From positions 300,995 through 364,994 of the forward strand of contig NZ_ARYK01000004.1 of NCBI RefSeq assembly GCF_000685275.1: 64,000 bases of DNA, given 5' to 3'. Origin of the DNA: Hyphomonas johnsonii MHS-2 (GTDB taxonomy: Bacteria; Pseudomonadota; Alphaproteobacteria; Caulobacterales; Hyphomonadaceae). Below, in pieces: positions 36,086-44,474 of this stretch (its first letter is position 1; each line of letters opens with the position of its first letter). A program made the translations under genes and the position numbers. The notes beneath the pieces are model-generated. The model saw only the letters and a program-made list of their open reading frames with translations, was not told the origin of the DNA and ran no database searches.

Positions 36086-36421
36086 GTGACGGACAAGTTT
36101 TCCCGCAAGCTTGCCCCCGAGCCCCGTGTCGCTTTCCAGAAGGCCGAAATGCAGCCGATCCTCGATGTCTATGGCCGCCTCGTCATCGCCGGCGAGGCGC
36201 GCGACTATGCCATCGGCATGGACAAGGATGTCGCCATCTTCGCGATCTTCCGGCGCCATGCCGAGAACCCGACATGGCGGATCGAGAAGGAGCCGGCGCT
36301 GGCCAACCGCCAGGGCCAGTATGCCGTCTACGGCCCGGCCGGCCATATCCTGCGCCGGGGCCGCGAACTGAAACAGGTGCTGCGCGTTTTCGACACGCGG
36401 CGCTTCACGGTCGTTAAGTAA
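36086..36421 (+). CDS. DUF2794 family protein
   Basis: A 111-residue alphaproteobacterial protein. Features are PILDVYGRLVIAGEARDYAIGM, VAIFAIFRRHAENPTWRIEK, QGQYAVYGPAGHILRRG and QVLRVFDTRRF, all hallmarks of DUF2794. Function unknown. The start is GTG at 36086 with a GGAGGA ribosome site 8 nt upstream. It precedes the CtrA/LexA-controlled gene by 104 bp on the same strand. Confidence 0.9.
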   Translation: MTDKFSRKLAPEPRVAFQKAEMQPILDVYGRLVIAGEARDYAIGMDKDVAIFAIFRRHAENPTWRIEKEPALANRQGQYAVYGPAGHILRRGRELKQVLRVFDTRRFTVVK

Positions 36422-36440
36422 ACCCCGCAAAACGAATCGA

Positions 36441-36465
36441 TTTGGTTAACGCGTTGTTAACCAAA
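36441..36465. promoter_or_regulatory. CtrA-type full binding site within a perfect 10-5-10 palindrome
   Basis: TTTGGTTAAC (36441-36450), GCGTT, GTTAACCAAA (36456-36465). It contains TTAA (36446-36449), seven bases, then TTAAC (36457-36461), which is the consensus full site of the cell-cycle regulator CtrA, on both strands. Lies 61 bp before the ATG at 36526 and 20 bp after the DUF2794 stop. Confidence 0.75.
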
Positions 36466-36486
36466 AACTTCTTGCGCGTTCTTTTG

Positions 36487-36501
36487 GAACATATTAGGAA
36501 C
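36487..36501. promoter_or_regulatory. LexA (SOS) box of alphaproteobacterial type
   Basis: GAAC (36487-36490), seven bases (ATATTAG), GAAC (36498-36501), the direct-repeat LexA box of alphaproteobacteria (equivalent to GTTC-N7-GTTC). Located 24 bp upstream of the ATG at 36526 and overlapping the likely -10 region; two further GAAC words follow at 36503 and 36511. Confidence 0.8.
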
Positions 36502-36525
36502 AGAACACAAGAACGGAGCAAGAAC

Positions 36526-36861
36526 ATGAGCGTTGTAGTCAGCTTTCGGGGACGGTCTGGAAAGGCCTGGGAATTTCAGCGGGTTGCAATGGATGCACCT
36601 TGGGCGCGCAGTCCCGGCGTCGTCATCTTCGCCGCGCCGGACGCCTATGGCTGGCGCCTCATCCGGGTGATGGAACTGACAGGCCGCCCGCACGACCTGC
36701 AGCCCATCTGGGCCCTGGCCGACGCCGAGCGCTACGGCGCCAATGCGGTCTTCCTCGGTGTCGAATTCGACGCAGCCCAGCGCAAGCTGATGGTGCACGA
36801 TATCGAAGAAGGCTTCAGCACCGTCTGCTTTACCGATCACACCCGCAGCATGGCCGCCTGA
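36526..36861 (+). CDS. Unknown 111-residue protein with CtrA and LexA sites in its promoter
   Basis: A small soluble protein without signal or membrane segment. Conserved-looking pieces are RSGKAWEFQRVAMDAPWARS, FAAPDAYGWRLIRVMEL, QPIWALADAERYGANAVFLG and HDIEEGFSTVCFTDH. No family recognised. The ATG at 36526 has a GGAG ribosome site; a longer frame to 36442 runs through the operators and is rejected. The control elements (CtrA site at 36446-36461, LexA box at 36487-36501) suggest a cell-cycle-timed SOS gene, perhaps a division or replication checkpoint factor, as known SOS genes sidA/didA in Caulobacter are short and do the same job. That role is inference. Confidence 0.75.
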   Translation: MSVVVSFRGRSGKAWEFQRVAMDAPWARSPGVVIFAAPDAYGWRLIRVMELTGRPHDLQPIWALADAERYGANAVFLGVEFDAAQRKLMVHDIEEGFSTVCFTDHTRSMAA

Positions 36862-36864
36862 GGC

Positions 36865-38556
36865 CTATTCGCCCTGTCCTGGCAGGTTGAGCGCCGCCTG
36901 TGCGTCAGCGGTCTCGGCCAGCCGGGTCAGTTCAATGAATTCGGCCCTGTAACCGAATTCATCCTCGCCCTTGGCACCCGCCGCCAGGTTTCGCACTGCC
37001 TCCCATCCGAAACCGGTGCCAAGGGCCTCTCCGCCCTTCAGCATTTCACCGAACCCGGCCACGGCGGTCGCAAAGCGCGCCCATTCCGGCGCCTTGTCGA
37101 CGCTCGCCACGCGGTCCTTGTCGGTCACGGCATGGGTCAGCAGTTTTGAGTCCGTGGCGCCCGGCGCCTTGTAGCGCAGCTTGACGAACGCATACTCGCC
37201 TGTCGCGCTGCCGGCCTTTGCCGCATCGCCATAGCGCAGCGGATCGATCTGTGCGGCGTCCGATCCGGTCGGCGTCACCTCATAGATCGCCGTCACGCTT
37301 GTGCCCGCGCCGATATCGCCGGCATCGACCTTGTCATTGTTGAAGTCTTCCCGGTCCAGCATCCGCGTCTCGTAGCCGATCAACCGGTATTCCGCGATCC
37401 GGTCGGGATTGAACTCGACCTGGATTTTCACATCGTCGGCAATCGGAAAGATGTTGCCCGACAGGTCGTCGGCCAGCACCTTGCGTGCTTCCGACAGCGT
37501 ATCGACATAGGCGGCGATGCCGTTGCCGGTCTGGGCAATCTTCTGCATCATCGCGTCATTGTAATTGCCGCGCCCGAAGCCCAGCACCGACAGGTAGATC
37601 CCCGTCTCACGCTTGCGCGACACGAAATCCTCCAGCTGTTCCGGGTCCGAGATGCCGACATTGAAGTCGCCGTCAGTCAGCAGCATCACGCGGTTGACCG
37701 CATCCTTCTTCATGCCCTGCTCGGCCAGCGAATAGGCCAGGCGCAAGCCTTCGCCGCCCGCCGTCGATCCGCCCGCGCGCAGGTCTTCCAGCGCCGCAAC
37801 GATCTTGCGCTTGTCGCTCACCGGCGTCGGCGCCAGGATTTCCCCGGCCGCGCCCGCATAGACGACAATCGCCACCGTATCGGTCGGCTCCATCTCTTCC
37901 AGCATCAGCTTGATCGCCTGCTTGGCCAGCGGCAGCTTGTCTTCCGAGAACATCGACCCCGACACGTCCATCAGCAGGGTCAGGTTGATCGGCGGGCGCG
38001 CGTCCCGGTCAATGTCGCGGCCCTGGATGCCGATCTGGATCAGCTCGCGGCCCGCATTGAACGGCGACGGCATCAGCGTCACGCTGGTCGAGAACGGGTC
38101 CTCGCCCGCCTTCGGCTGCGGATAGGTATAATCGAAATAATTGATCAGCTCCTCGATCCGTACCGCGTCCTTCGGCGGCAGGGTGCCGGATTTCAGGAAC
38201 CGCCGCACGTTCGCATAGGAGGCCGTGTCGACATCGATCGAGAAGGTCGAGACCGGCTCTTCGCTGGTCAGTTTCACCGGGTTGGACTCGACGTCCTCAT
38301 ACTTGTCGCGGAATTCCGGCTCGGGGGCGACCATCTGCATCGGCTTGGCCATCGACCGCGCCTGCATGTTGACCATCCCGCCCACCATCGGGCTGGCCAT
38401 CTCGGCCAGCGGCGCCGGCGGCGGCGGCGGGGGAGGGGGCGGTGCAGTTGGCTTTACGTCCGCGACGGTTGCGTCCGTCACTGCACTATCCGTCGTGCAT
38501 CCTGCCAGCAGCGCCGTGGCTGCCACACCTGCCAGTATCAATCCGCGTAGTCTCAT
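36865..38556 (-). CDS. VWA-domain lipoprotein (YfbK family)
   Basis: A 563-residue envelope protein. The signal ends LLAGCTTD (lipobox, Cys20). A Pro-rich linker (about nine consecutive prolines) leads to the YfbK N-domain with STFSIDVDTASYANVRRFL and INYFDYTYPQP. The VWA domain has the MIDAS motif LLMDVSGSMFSED, LRAGGSTAGGEG and LLTDGDFNVGIS, followed by DUF3520-like C-terminal sequence ending LNLPGQGE. It likely senses or scaffolds at the envelope. ATG at 38556 has the ribosome site TTGGAGGG. Converges on the 111-aa gene, 3 bp apart. Confidence 0.88.
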   Translation of the reverse strand: MRLRGLILAGVAATALLAGCTTDSAVTDATVADVKPTAPPPPPPPPPAPLAEMASPMVGGMVNMQARSMAKPMQMVAPEPEFRDKYEDVESNPVKLTSEEPVSTFSIDVDTASYANVRRFLKSGTLPPKDAVRIEELINYFDYTYPQPKAGEDPFSTSVTLMPSPFNAGRELIQIGIQGRDIDRDARPPINLTLLMDVSGSMFSEDKLPLAKQAIKLMLEEMEPTDTVAIVVYAGAAGEILAPTPVSDKRKIVAALEDLRAGGSTAGGEGLRLAYSLAEQGMKKDAVNRVMLLTDGDFNVGISDPEQLEDFVSRKRETGIYLSVLGFGRGNYNDAMMQKIAQTGNGIAAYVDTLSEARKVLADDLSGNIFPIADDVKIQVEFNPDRIAEYRLIGYETRMLDREDFNNDKVDAGDIGAGTSVTAIYEVTPTGSDAAQIDPLRYGDAAKAGSATGEYAFVKLRYKAPGATDSKLLTHAVTDKDRVASVDKAPEWARFATAVAGFGEMLKGGEALGTGFGWEAVRNLAAGAKGEDEFGYRAEFIELTRLAETADAQAALNLPGQGE

Positions 38557-38651
38557 GGTCGTCCCTCCAATAAGCGTCCTTGCCGACAGAATGGCGCAGG
38601 CGACGTGGCGGGAATAGGGCAGAACCCGGATTGTTTTGAGAAATCTGCCCG

Positions 38652-40538
38652 CTAATCCGTCCGGTCGACCTGTGCGCCGTACCATTGCTCGACATCCGCC
38701 TCGAGAATGTCGAGCGGGCGCGGGCCGCCTGTCAGGATGATTTCATGGAATGCCGCGCGGTCGAATTTCGGGCCGAGCACGCGGATCGCCCGCTCGCGCA
38801 GGTCGAGAATGCGCTGGCGGCCAACCCAATAGGCCGCCGCCTGGCCGGGCCAGACCGTATAGCGGTCGACCTCGGCGGCCATCGCGACTTCCGGCTGGCC
38901 GGTCACCCCGGTCAGGTAGTCGATCGCCTGCTGGCGGCTCCAGCGCATCCGGTGGATGCCGGTATCGGCCACCAGCCGTGCGGCCCGGAACAGCAGGGAT
39001 TGCAGATAGCCGATCCGTCCCAGCGGGTCGTCGGCATAAAGCCCCATGTCGTCGGCCAGCGTCTCGGCATAGACGCCCCAGCCTTCGCCATAGGCGACAT
39101 TCCAGATCATCTGCCGGGCCAGCGGCAGGTTGGCCTGCTCGGCCGTCACAGCGCTTTCAAGGTGGTGGCCGGGAATCGTCTCGTGGAACACCAGCGTCGC
39201 CAGCGTGAAATCCGGCCAGTCGGCCGTATCGGTCAGGTTGATCTGGAACAGGCCGGGCGCCGTGCCATTGGCCGGTGCGGCGCTGTAGAAGGCTGCCGGC
39301 GATGAGGCCTGCAGGAAGTCCGGCACGGCGCGGATCGCCACCTGCGTCCTTGGCACGCGCGGAATTTCCCGCGCCAGCGCCGCGTCCGCCCGCGCTTGCA
39401 GGTCTTCCAGCCGCGCCAGCAGGGCCGCGCGGCCTTCCTCGGTTGGCGGGTAGACCTGGTCCGGCAGGGCCGACAGCGCCACCAGCCGCTCGGTCACTGT
39501 GCCCTCGACGAATCCGGCCTCGGTCAGCGCGGCGTCCAGCTGGTCGGCCAGCGCCAGCACCTCGCGCTGGCCCAGCGAATGCAGCGCTTCGGCATTCACC
39601 CCGGCATGCGTATAGGCCGCCAGCGAGGCGTCGTAATAGGCGTCGCCATTGGGCAATTGCCAGACGCCGGGCTGTGAGGGTGCGCCTTTGGCCAGGTCGG
39701 TCAGGCGGGCACCGAAGCGCGCATAGGCCGGCAGGATCTCGGTTTCGACCAGCCCCCGCGCCTGCGCGGCGAGCTTTTCGCCTTCGCCCGGCTCAAGGTC
39801 GTCCGGCCCGGTCAGCAGGCTGTCCAGCGTGGTGATCAGGATATGCGTGTCGGGCGGGCCGGCGCCATGCTGGGCGGCGAGGGCCGCCATCTGGCGCAGG
39901 ATGAAATCCGGCGCGATGACGCCCGCCGCCGCATCGGCGTCCAGCCGCCGGCGCTCGTCGTCGATGGCATCGGCAAATTGCGAGAGACGGGCGACATAGG
40001 CGCGTGCATCCTCGGCGGTGCGCACCGGATGGGCGCGGGTCATCAGGTCCGGCACGTCGATATAGGCGCCGCGCATCTGGTCGGCGACATAGGGATAGGC
40101 GATGCCCAGCCCGGCCTGGCCGTGGCCCGGCACGAACAGCGTCTCGGCCGTGCGATAGGCCGCGATCAGGGTGTCCAGGTGGCGGGCCTGCGGGCTGCCG
40201 GGTGCCGGCTTGGGCGCCTGTTCCAGCGCTTCCAGCATTTCCAGCCGGGTCACGCGGGTCCGCTCATAGGTCGCCTGCGACCGGTCGGTCAGGTAGCGGT
40301 TGAACGGGTATCCGACGGCCGCTTCGGTCAGTCCGAGACGGGTCGCCAGCTCAGGATTCCGGGCCAGTTCGGTCTGCGACAGCGTGGTCATCAACTGGTC
40401 GACCTGGCGGGCGATGCGGCGCGGAGTCCCGGCATCGTCAACCGGCGCGGAACACGCCGTCAGGCCCGCCGCAAACGCAAAGCCCATCGCGGGCAGGAAC
40501 TCGCGCCGGGACAGTCCCGGCAATCGCAGGATGGACAT
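38652..40538 (-). CDS. DUF885 family protein, Tat-exported lipoprotein with metallopeptidase motif
   Basis: A 628-residue protein. The N-terminus holds a twin-arginine motif in LSRREFLPAMG and ends in a lipobox (GLTACSAP), so it is probably exported by Tat and anchored. The body has VFHETIPGHHLESAV (about residue 450), an HExxH-type zinc site of the DUF885/M32-like group of carboxypeptidase-type proteins. The rest is helical and typical in length. Substrate unknown; a periplasmic peptidase is likely. Confidence 0.87.
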   Translation of the reverse strand: MSILRLPGLSRREFLPAMGFAFAAGLTACSAPVDDAGTPRRIARQVDQLMTTLSQTELARNPELATRLGLTEAAVGYPFNRYLTDRSQATYERTRVTRLEMLEALEQAPKPAPGSPQARHLDTLIAAYRTAETLFVPGHGQAGLGIAYPYVADQMRGAYIDVPDLMTRAHPVRTAEDARAYVARLSQFADAIDDERRRLDADAAAGVIAPDFILRQMAALAAQHGAGPPDTHILITTLDSLLTGPDDLEPGEGEKLAAQARGLVETEILPAYARFGARLTDLAKGAPSQPGVWQLPNGDAYYDASLAAYTHAGVNAEALHSLGQREVLALADQLDAALTEAGFVEGTVTERLVALSALPDQVYPPTEEGRAALLARLEDLQARADAALAREIPRVPRTQVAIRAVPDFLQASSPAAFYSAAPANGTAPGLFQINLTDTADWPDFTLATLVFHETIPGHHLESAVTAEQANLPLARQMIWNVAYGEGWGVYAETLADDMGLYADDPLGRIGYLQSLLFRAARLVADTGIHRMRWSRQQAIDYLTGVTGQPEVAMAAEVDRYTVWPGQAAAYWVGRQRILDLRERAIRVLGPKFDRAAFHEIILTGGPRPLDILEADVEQWYGAQVDRTD

Positions 40539-40636
40539 GACTTAAATTTCACCTTGTCTTTGCTGTATTTCACGCCGTTTCGGGAGTTGTGGCCAGTCCC
40601 TATTTCCGCTAACGCTCCGCCCAACAATTCAGGAGC

Positions 40637-41455
40637 ATGCCCGTGGACAATCCCCCTGCAACACCTCAGAACGGCAATCCGCCAGCCCTGACCGGCCAGG
40701 TCCTCTTCTACAAGCAGCCTCAGCCGCTTGCGCCGGAAGACCATGGCGGCCTTGGCGTCAAGCAGATTGCCGAACCGTTCGGCTTCCTGCGCGAAGCGCA
40801 CGCAGTGCCCGTCACGGTCACGGAATTCGGCCTCGCGGCCGCCTGCTATCCGATCATTTTCGTCGGTGCGGAAAAAACCCCGGTTGCCGTCATGGGCATC
40901 CGTCAGGGCCAGAACCTGTACGTCGACGCCACCGGCCGCGTGCCGGAAGACTATTACCTGCCGGCCTTCGTGCGCCGCTATCCGTTCGTGTTCGCCGCTG
41001 ACGAAGCGTCCGATCGCCTGGTCCTGTGCGTTGACCGCGCTGCGCCAATGGTCACCAACCAGCCCGAAGTGCCTTTCTTCGAAAACGGCCAGCCGACGAA
41101 GTTCACCAATGACGCCGTCGAATTCTGCAAGGAATTCGAGCGCCAGCGCCGCGCCACCACCGATTTCGTCAAGATGCTCACCGATCTCGACCTGCTCGAG
41201 CAGAAGACGGTCAACTTCCAGCCGCGCGACAATGCCGGCAACGACGCCGGTCCACAGCAGAAGATCGCCGACTATTTCGCGATTTCCGAGGAGCGCATGA
41301 ACGCGCTTCCGGCCGAGAAATACCTCGAACTGCGTGGCAATGGCGCCGTCGGGGCCTGCTATGCGCATCTCGTGTCGCTGCTGAACTGGCAGCGCGTGAT
41401 CCAGCGCGCCCTGCGCATGCAGCCTGAGAATGCCCAGCCGGCTCCGGCCAACTGA
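40637..41455 (+). CDS. SapC family protein
   Basis: A 272-residue SapC-like protein (S-layer associated family). Pattern: LYKQPQ-like FYKQPQPLAPEDHGGLGVK, PVTVTEFGLAAACYPIIF, PAFVRRYPFVFAAD, and the C-terminal LLEQKTVNFQPRD with a final YFAISEERMNALP. No signal peptide is visible. The role in surface-layer assembly is not proven in alphaproteobacteria. Followed by an intrinsic terminator at 41483-41510. Confidence 0.9.
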   Translation: MPVDNPPATPQNGNPPALTGQVLFYKQPQPLAPEDHGGLGVKQIAEPFGFLREAHAVPVTVTEFGLAAACYPIIFVGAEKTPVAVMGIRQGQNLYVDATGRVPEDYYLPAFVRRYPFVFAADEASDRLVLCVDRAAPMVTNQPEVPFFENGQPTKFTNDAVEFCKEFERQRRATTDFVKMLTDLDLLEQKTVNFQPRDNAGNDAGPQQKIADYFAISEERMNALPAEKYLELRGNGAVGACYAHLVSLLNWQRVIQRALRMQPENAQPAPAN

Positions 41456-41482
41456 CACCAGGCCTCTCGGGTCAATCACAAG

Positions 41483-41510
41483 GCGGCTCCCGCAAGGGGG
41501 CCGCTTTTTT
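41483..41510 (+). terminator. Intrinsic terminator of sapC-like gene
   Basis: Stem GCGGCTCCC (41483-41491) with GGGGGCCGC (41496-41504), one G-T pair, GCAA tetraloop and a run of six T (41505-41510). Confidence 0.9.
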
Positions 41511-41604
41511 GCATTCGCCCTGCGACGTTCACGATACTGCGAGGGCCTTCTATCCGGGCAGATTACGGGGCATAGGGGCAAGTCATACGAGTGAGAGCCC
41601 TGCC

Positions 41605-43698
41605 ATGATGCGTTCCCTGTCCAGCCTGTTCGCCGCGTTCTGCGTCGCGGCCCTCGTGCCGGCGCAGGCCGCCCCTGTCGATGGCGGCCATGCCCGCGTC
41701 GAGCTGATCTCCGAGCGCAATGCTGTCCTGCCGGGCGAAACCGTGTTCGCCGCCCTGAAAATGGAGCTGGATCCCGACTGGCATGTCTACTGGCGCAATG
41801 CCGGTGACGCCGGCCTGCCACCTGAACTCATCGTGCGCGATTCCAGCACCGTCACCGCTGACGCGGTCGGCGGTTTCATCTGGCCGATCCCGCAGCTGCT
41901 GCCGGTCGTGCCGGGCGAGATCATGGATTATGGCTACAGTACCGAAGTCGTGCTGCCATTCCCGCTCACCATCCCGGACGATGCCAGCGGCAGGGTCCAG
42001 TTTGACGTGACCGCCGATTACCTGATCTGCGAGGAAATCTGCGTCCCTGAACGGGCCGATGTGTCGCTGACCCTCGATGTCGGCGCGATCGAGCCTGACA
42101 CGGTCAATGGCAACCTGATCGGTGACTGGATTCTCAAGGCGCCGGTCCCGTTCGCTGGCGAAGCCCGTGTCGACACCGCCTCCGTGCCCTGGCAGCTCAG
42201 CCTGCGCGGCGCGCCGGACCTCGACCGCAGCGACAGCCTGCGCTTCTTCCCCTTCGATCACGAGATCAGCCACCCGGCCGACCAGCCCGCCAGTCACGGC
42301 CCGGCCGGCGCAACGCTGTCGCTGACCCCGGCCGGCACGGGCGGGGTCGACGGGCCGCTGCAGGGCGTCCTCGTCATCGAACGGCCGGACGGCACCCGCA
42401 CCGGCTACGAGATTTCCGCGCCGCAGGGGGATGTCTTCGCTGATACGGCCGGCCTCGCCGCCATCCGCGCCAGTGGCGGGGGAGGGGGCAAGAGCCTCGT
42501 CCTGCTCGCCTTCTTCGCGCTGATCGGCGGCCTGATCCTCAATCTCATGCCCTGCGTCCTGCCGGTCCTCTCGATCAAGGCGATGGGCATGGTCTCGGCT
42601 GCTGCCAGCGGCCGGGCCAGTGAGTTGCGCAGTCACGGCCTCTGGTACACGGGCGGCGTGCTCGTCTCCTTCGCCGTCCTCGCGGGTGCCATTGTCGCGG
42701 TGCGCGCCGCCACCGGCTCGGCGACCCTCGGCTTCCAGCTGCAGAACGCGCCGACCGTCGCCATCCTCGCCCTCGTCATGTTCGTGATCGGCCTCTGGCT
42801 GATGGGCATGTTCGAACTGGGCACCTCGATCCAGAACACCGGCAGCACGCTTGCCAGCCGCAATGGTGCCGCCGGGGCCTTCTTCACCGGCGTGCTGGCC
42901 GCCGTCGTTGGTGCGCCCTGCGTCGGACCCTTCCTTGGCGCCGCGCTCGGCGCGGTGATGAGCCAGCCGGCCCACGCCGTGTTCGTCGTCTTCCTCGCCA
43001 TGGGCTTCGGCCTGGCGCTGCCTTTCCTCCTGCTCAGCTTCGTGCCCGGCCTGCAGCGCCTGCTGCCCCGGCCCGGCAAGTGGATGGAGACGCTGAAACA
43101 GTTCTTCGCCTTCCCGATGTTCCTGACCGCCGCCTGGCTGCTCTCTGTCCTCGGTGCGCTCGCCGGGCATGGCGCAGTCGCCTGGACGGTTGCAGGCGCC
43201 ACCGCCATCGCCTTCGCGATCTGGCTTGCCCGGCGCGGCAACATGCCCGCCCGCGTTGCGGCGGCAGCGGTTCTGGTCGTCGGCTTTGCCTATCCCGCCG
43301 TCCGCGCCATGGCGCCCGGCGGCATCGAAGGCACGCCCACCGCCTATGCCGCCAAGTACGCCACCGAAGCCTGGAGCCCGGAACGGATCGCCGAACTCAC
43401 CGCCGAGGGCCGCCCCGTCTTTGTCGATTTCACCGCCACATGGTGCGCCACCTGCCAGCTCAACAAGCTCAGCACACTGAAAACAGATGCCGTCCACCAG
43501 GCGTTTGCGGATGCCGACGTCGCCTTCCTCGTCGCCGACTTCACCCGCAAGGACCCGGTCATCGCCGCCGAACTGAAACTGCGCGAACGCGCTGGCGTCC
43601 CGATGTACCTCTGGTATCCTGCAGGGGCCGCCGAGCCGCAGATCCTGCCGGAAATCCTCACGAAAGACCTTGTGATTGGACTCGCGGCCGGGAATTGA
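41605..43698 (+). CDS. dsbD: DsbD-type thiol:disulfide interchange protein (three-domain)
   Basis: Carries electrons from cytoplasmic thioredoxin across the inner membrane to periplasmic reductases. Order: signal peptide; N-terminal domain with a CEEIC pair (ADYLICEEICVPE); a glycine linker (GGGGG); membrane domain with about eight helices carrying LMPCVLPVLS and GAPCVGPFLG; C-terminal thioredoxin domain with TATWCATCQLNKL (WCATC). All six conserved cysteines are present. The ATG at 41605 starts a good signal sequence; the frame to 41509 runs into the upstream terminator and is rejected. Followed by a redoxin at 43742, which may receive the electrons. Confidence 0.93.
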   Translation: MMRSLSSLFAAFCVAALVPAQAAPVDGGHARVELISERNAVLPGETVFAALKMELDPDWHVYWRNAGDAGLPPELIVRDSSTVTADAVGGFIWPIPQLLPVVPGEIMDYGYSTEVVLPFPLTIPDDASGRVQFDVTADYLICEEICVPERADVSLTLDVGAIEPDTVNGNLIGDWILKAPVPFAGEARVDTASVPWQLSLRGAPDLDRSDSLRFFPFDHEISHPADQPASHGPAGATLSLTPAGTGGVDGPLQGVLVIERPDGTRTGYEISAPQGDVFADTAGLAAIRASGGGGGKSLVLLAFFALIGGLILNLMPCVLPVLSIKAMGMVSAAASGRASELRSHGLWYTGGVLVSFAVLAGAIVAVRAATGSATLGFQLQNAPTVAILALVMFVIGLWLMGMFELGTSIQNTGSTLASRNGAAGAFFTGVLAAVVGAPCVGPFLGAALGAVMSQPAHAVFVVFLAMGFGLALPFLLLSFVPGLQRLLPRPGKWMETLKQFFAFPMFLTAAWLLSVLGALAGHGAVAWTVAGATAIAFAIWLARRGNMPARVAAAAVLVVGFAYPAVRAMAPGGIEGTPTAYAAKYATEAWSPERIAELTAEGRPVFVDFTATWCATCQLNKLSTLKTDAVHQAFADADVAFLVADFTRKDPVIAAELKLRERAGVPMYLWYPAGAAEPQILPEILTKDLVIGLAAGN

Positions 43699-43741
43699 GG
43701 TCTGGTTTCCGCCGGGAGGACGACCTGACAGGAGGACGCTG

Positions 43742-44389
43742 ATGTTCAATCGCCGCAACCTTTCTCTCGCCGCCGGGATGGCCGCCGCCGTCGCCCTGAC
43801 TGCGGGTGCCCTGATCGCCTCGACCGCCCGGGCCGAACCGGAAGTCGCCGTCGGCAGCCCGGCCCCGGCCTTTACCGGCCTCGACTCGAACGGCCAGACC
43901 ATCTCGCTCTCCGATTTTTCCGGCAAGACCGTCGTCCTCGAATGGACCAATGATGGCTGCCCCTTCGTGCAGAAGCACTACACCTCGCCGCCGGCCAACA
44001 TGCAGACGCTCCAGGCCGATGCGGCCAGCAATGATGTCGTCTGGATCTCGGTCATCTCCTCGGCCCCCGGCCGGCAGGGCTATGTCACCGGCGATGCAGC
44101 CAATGCGCTCACCATCACGCGCGGTGCCGTGCCTGCCCATGTCGTGCTCGACCCGTCCGGAGATATCGGTCGCCTCTATGGCGCCAAGACGACGCCGCAC
44201 ATGTTCGTCATCCGCGACGATGGCGTGATCGCCTATCAGGGGGCCATCGACTCGAAGGCCTCCTCCCGCGTCAGCGATATCGCCACGGCGACGAATTATG
44301 TCCGCGATGCACTCGCCAGCGTCGCCGCCGGCCAGCCCGTCGCTGTCGCCAGTTCCAAGCCGTATGGCTGTTCGGTGAAGTACAACTAG
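43742..44389 (+). CDS. Exported thioredoxin-fold (redoxin) protein with NDGCPFVxKHY motif
   Basis: A 215-residue secreted protein. The signal peptide ends STARAEPE. The thioredoxin-like domain has VGSPAPAFTGLDSNGQ and EWTNDGCPFVQKHY, where the second Cys of CxxC is Val, so it is one-cysteine at this site; a second conserved Cys sits at the C-terminus (KPYGCSVKYN). This belongs to the 'NDGCPF...CSVKY' group of periplasmic redoxins. It probably forms a disulfide between the two. 43 bp after dsbD, ribosome site CAGGAGGA; the pair is likely an operon, with DsbD as its reductant. Confidence 0.85.
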   Translation: MFNRRNLSLAAGMAAAVALTAGALIASTARAEPEVAVGSPAPAFTGLDSNGQTISLSDFSGKTVVLEWTNDGCPFVQKHYTSPPANMQTLQADAASNDVVWISVISSAPGRQGYVTGDAANALTITRGAVPAHVVLDPSGDIGRLYGAKTTPHMFVIRDDGVIAYQGAIDSKASSRVSDIATATNYVRDALASVAAGQPVAVASSKPYGCSVKYN

Positions 44390-44474
44390 GCGCTATCCCG
44401 CCCGGACCCAGCGTCAGGCTTGTCATCACCGTCGTCCCAACTATGACATGGAGGCGCAACGGAAGGGCCAGGCG

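Noticed and set aside
41563..43950. Long minus-strand frame (795 codons) antisense to dsbD
   Set aside because: The plus strand encodes a complete DsbD with every conserved cysteine; the antisense is compositionally random.
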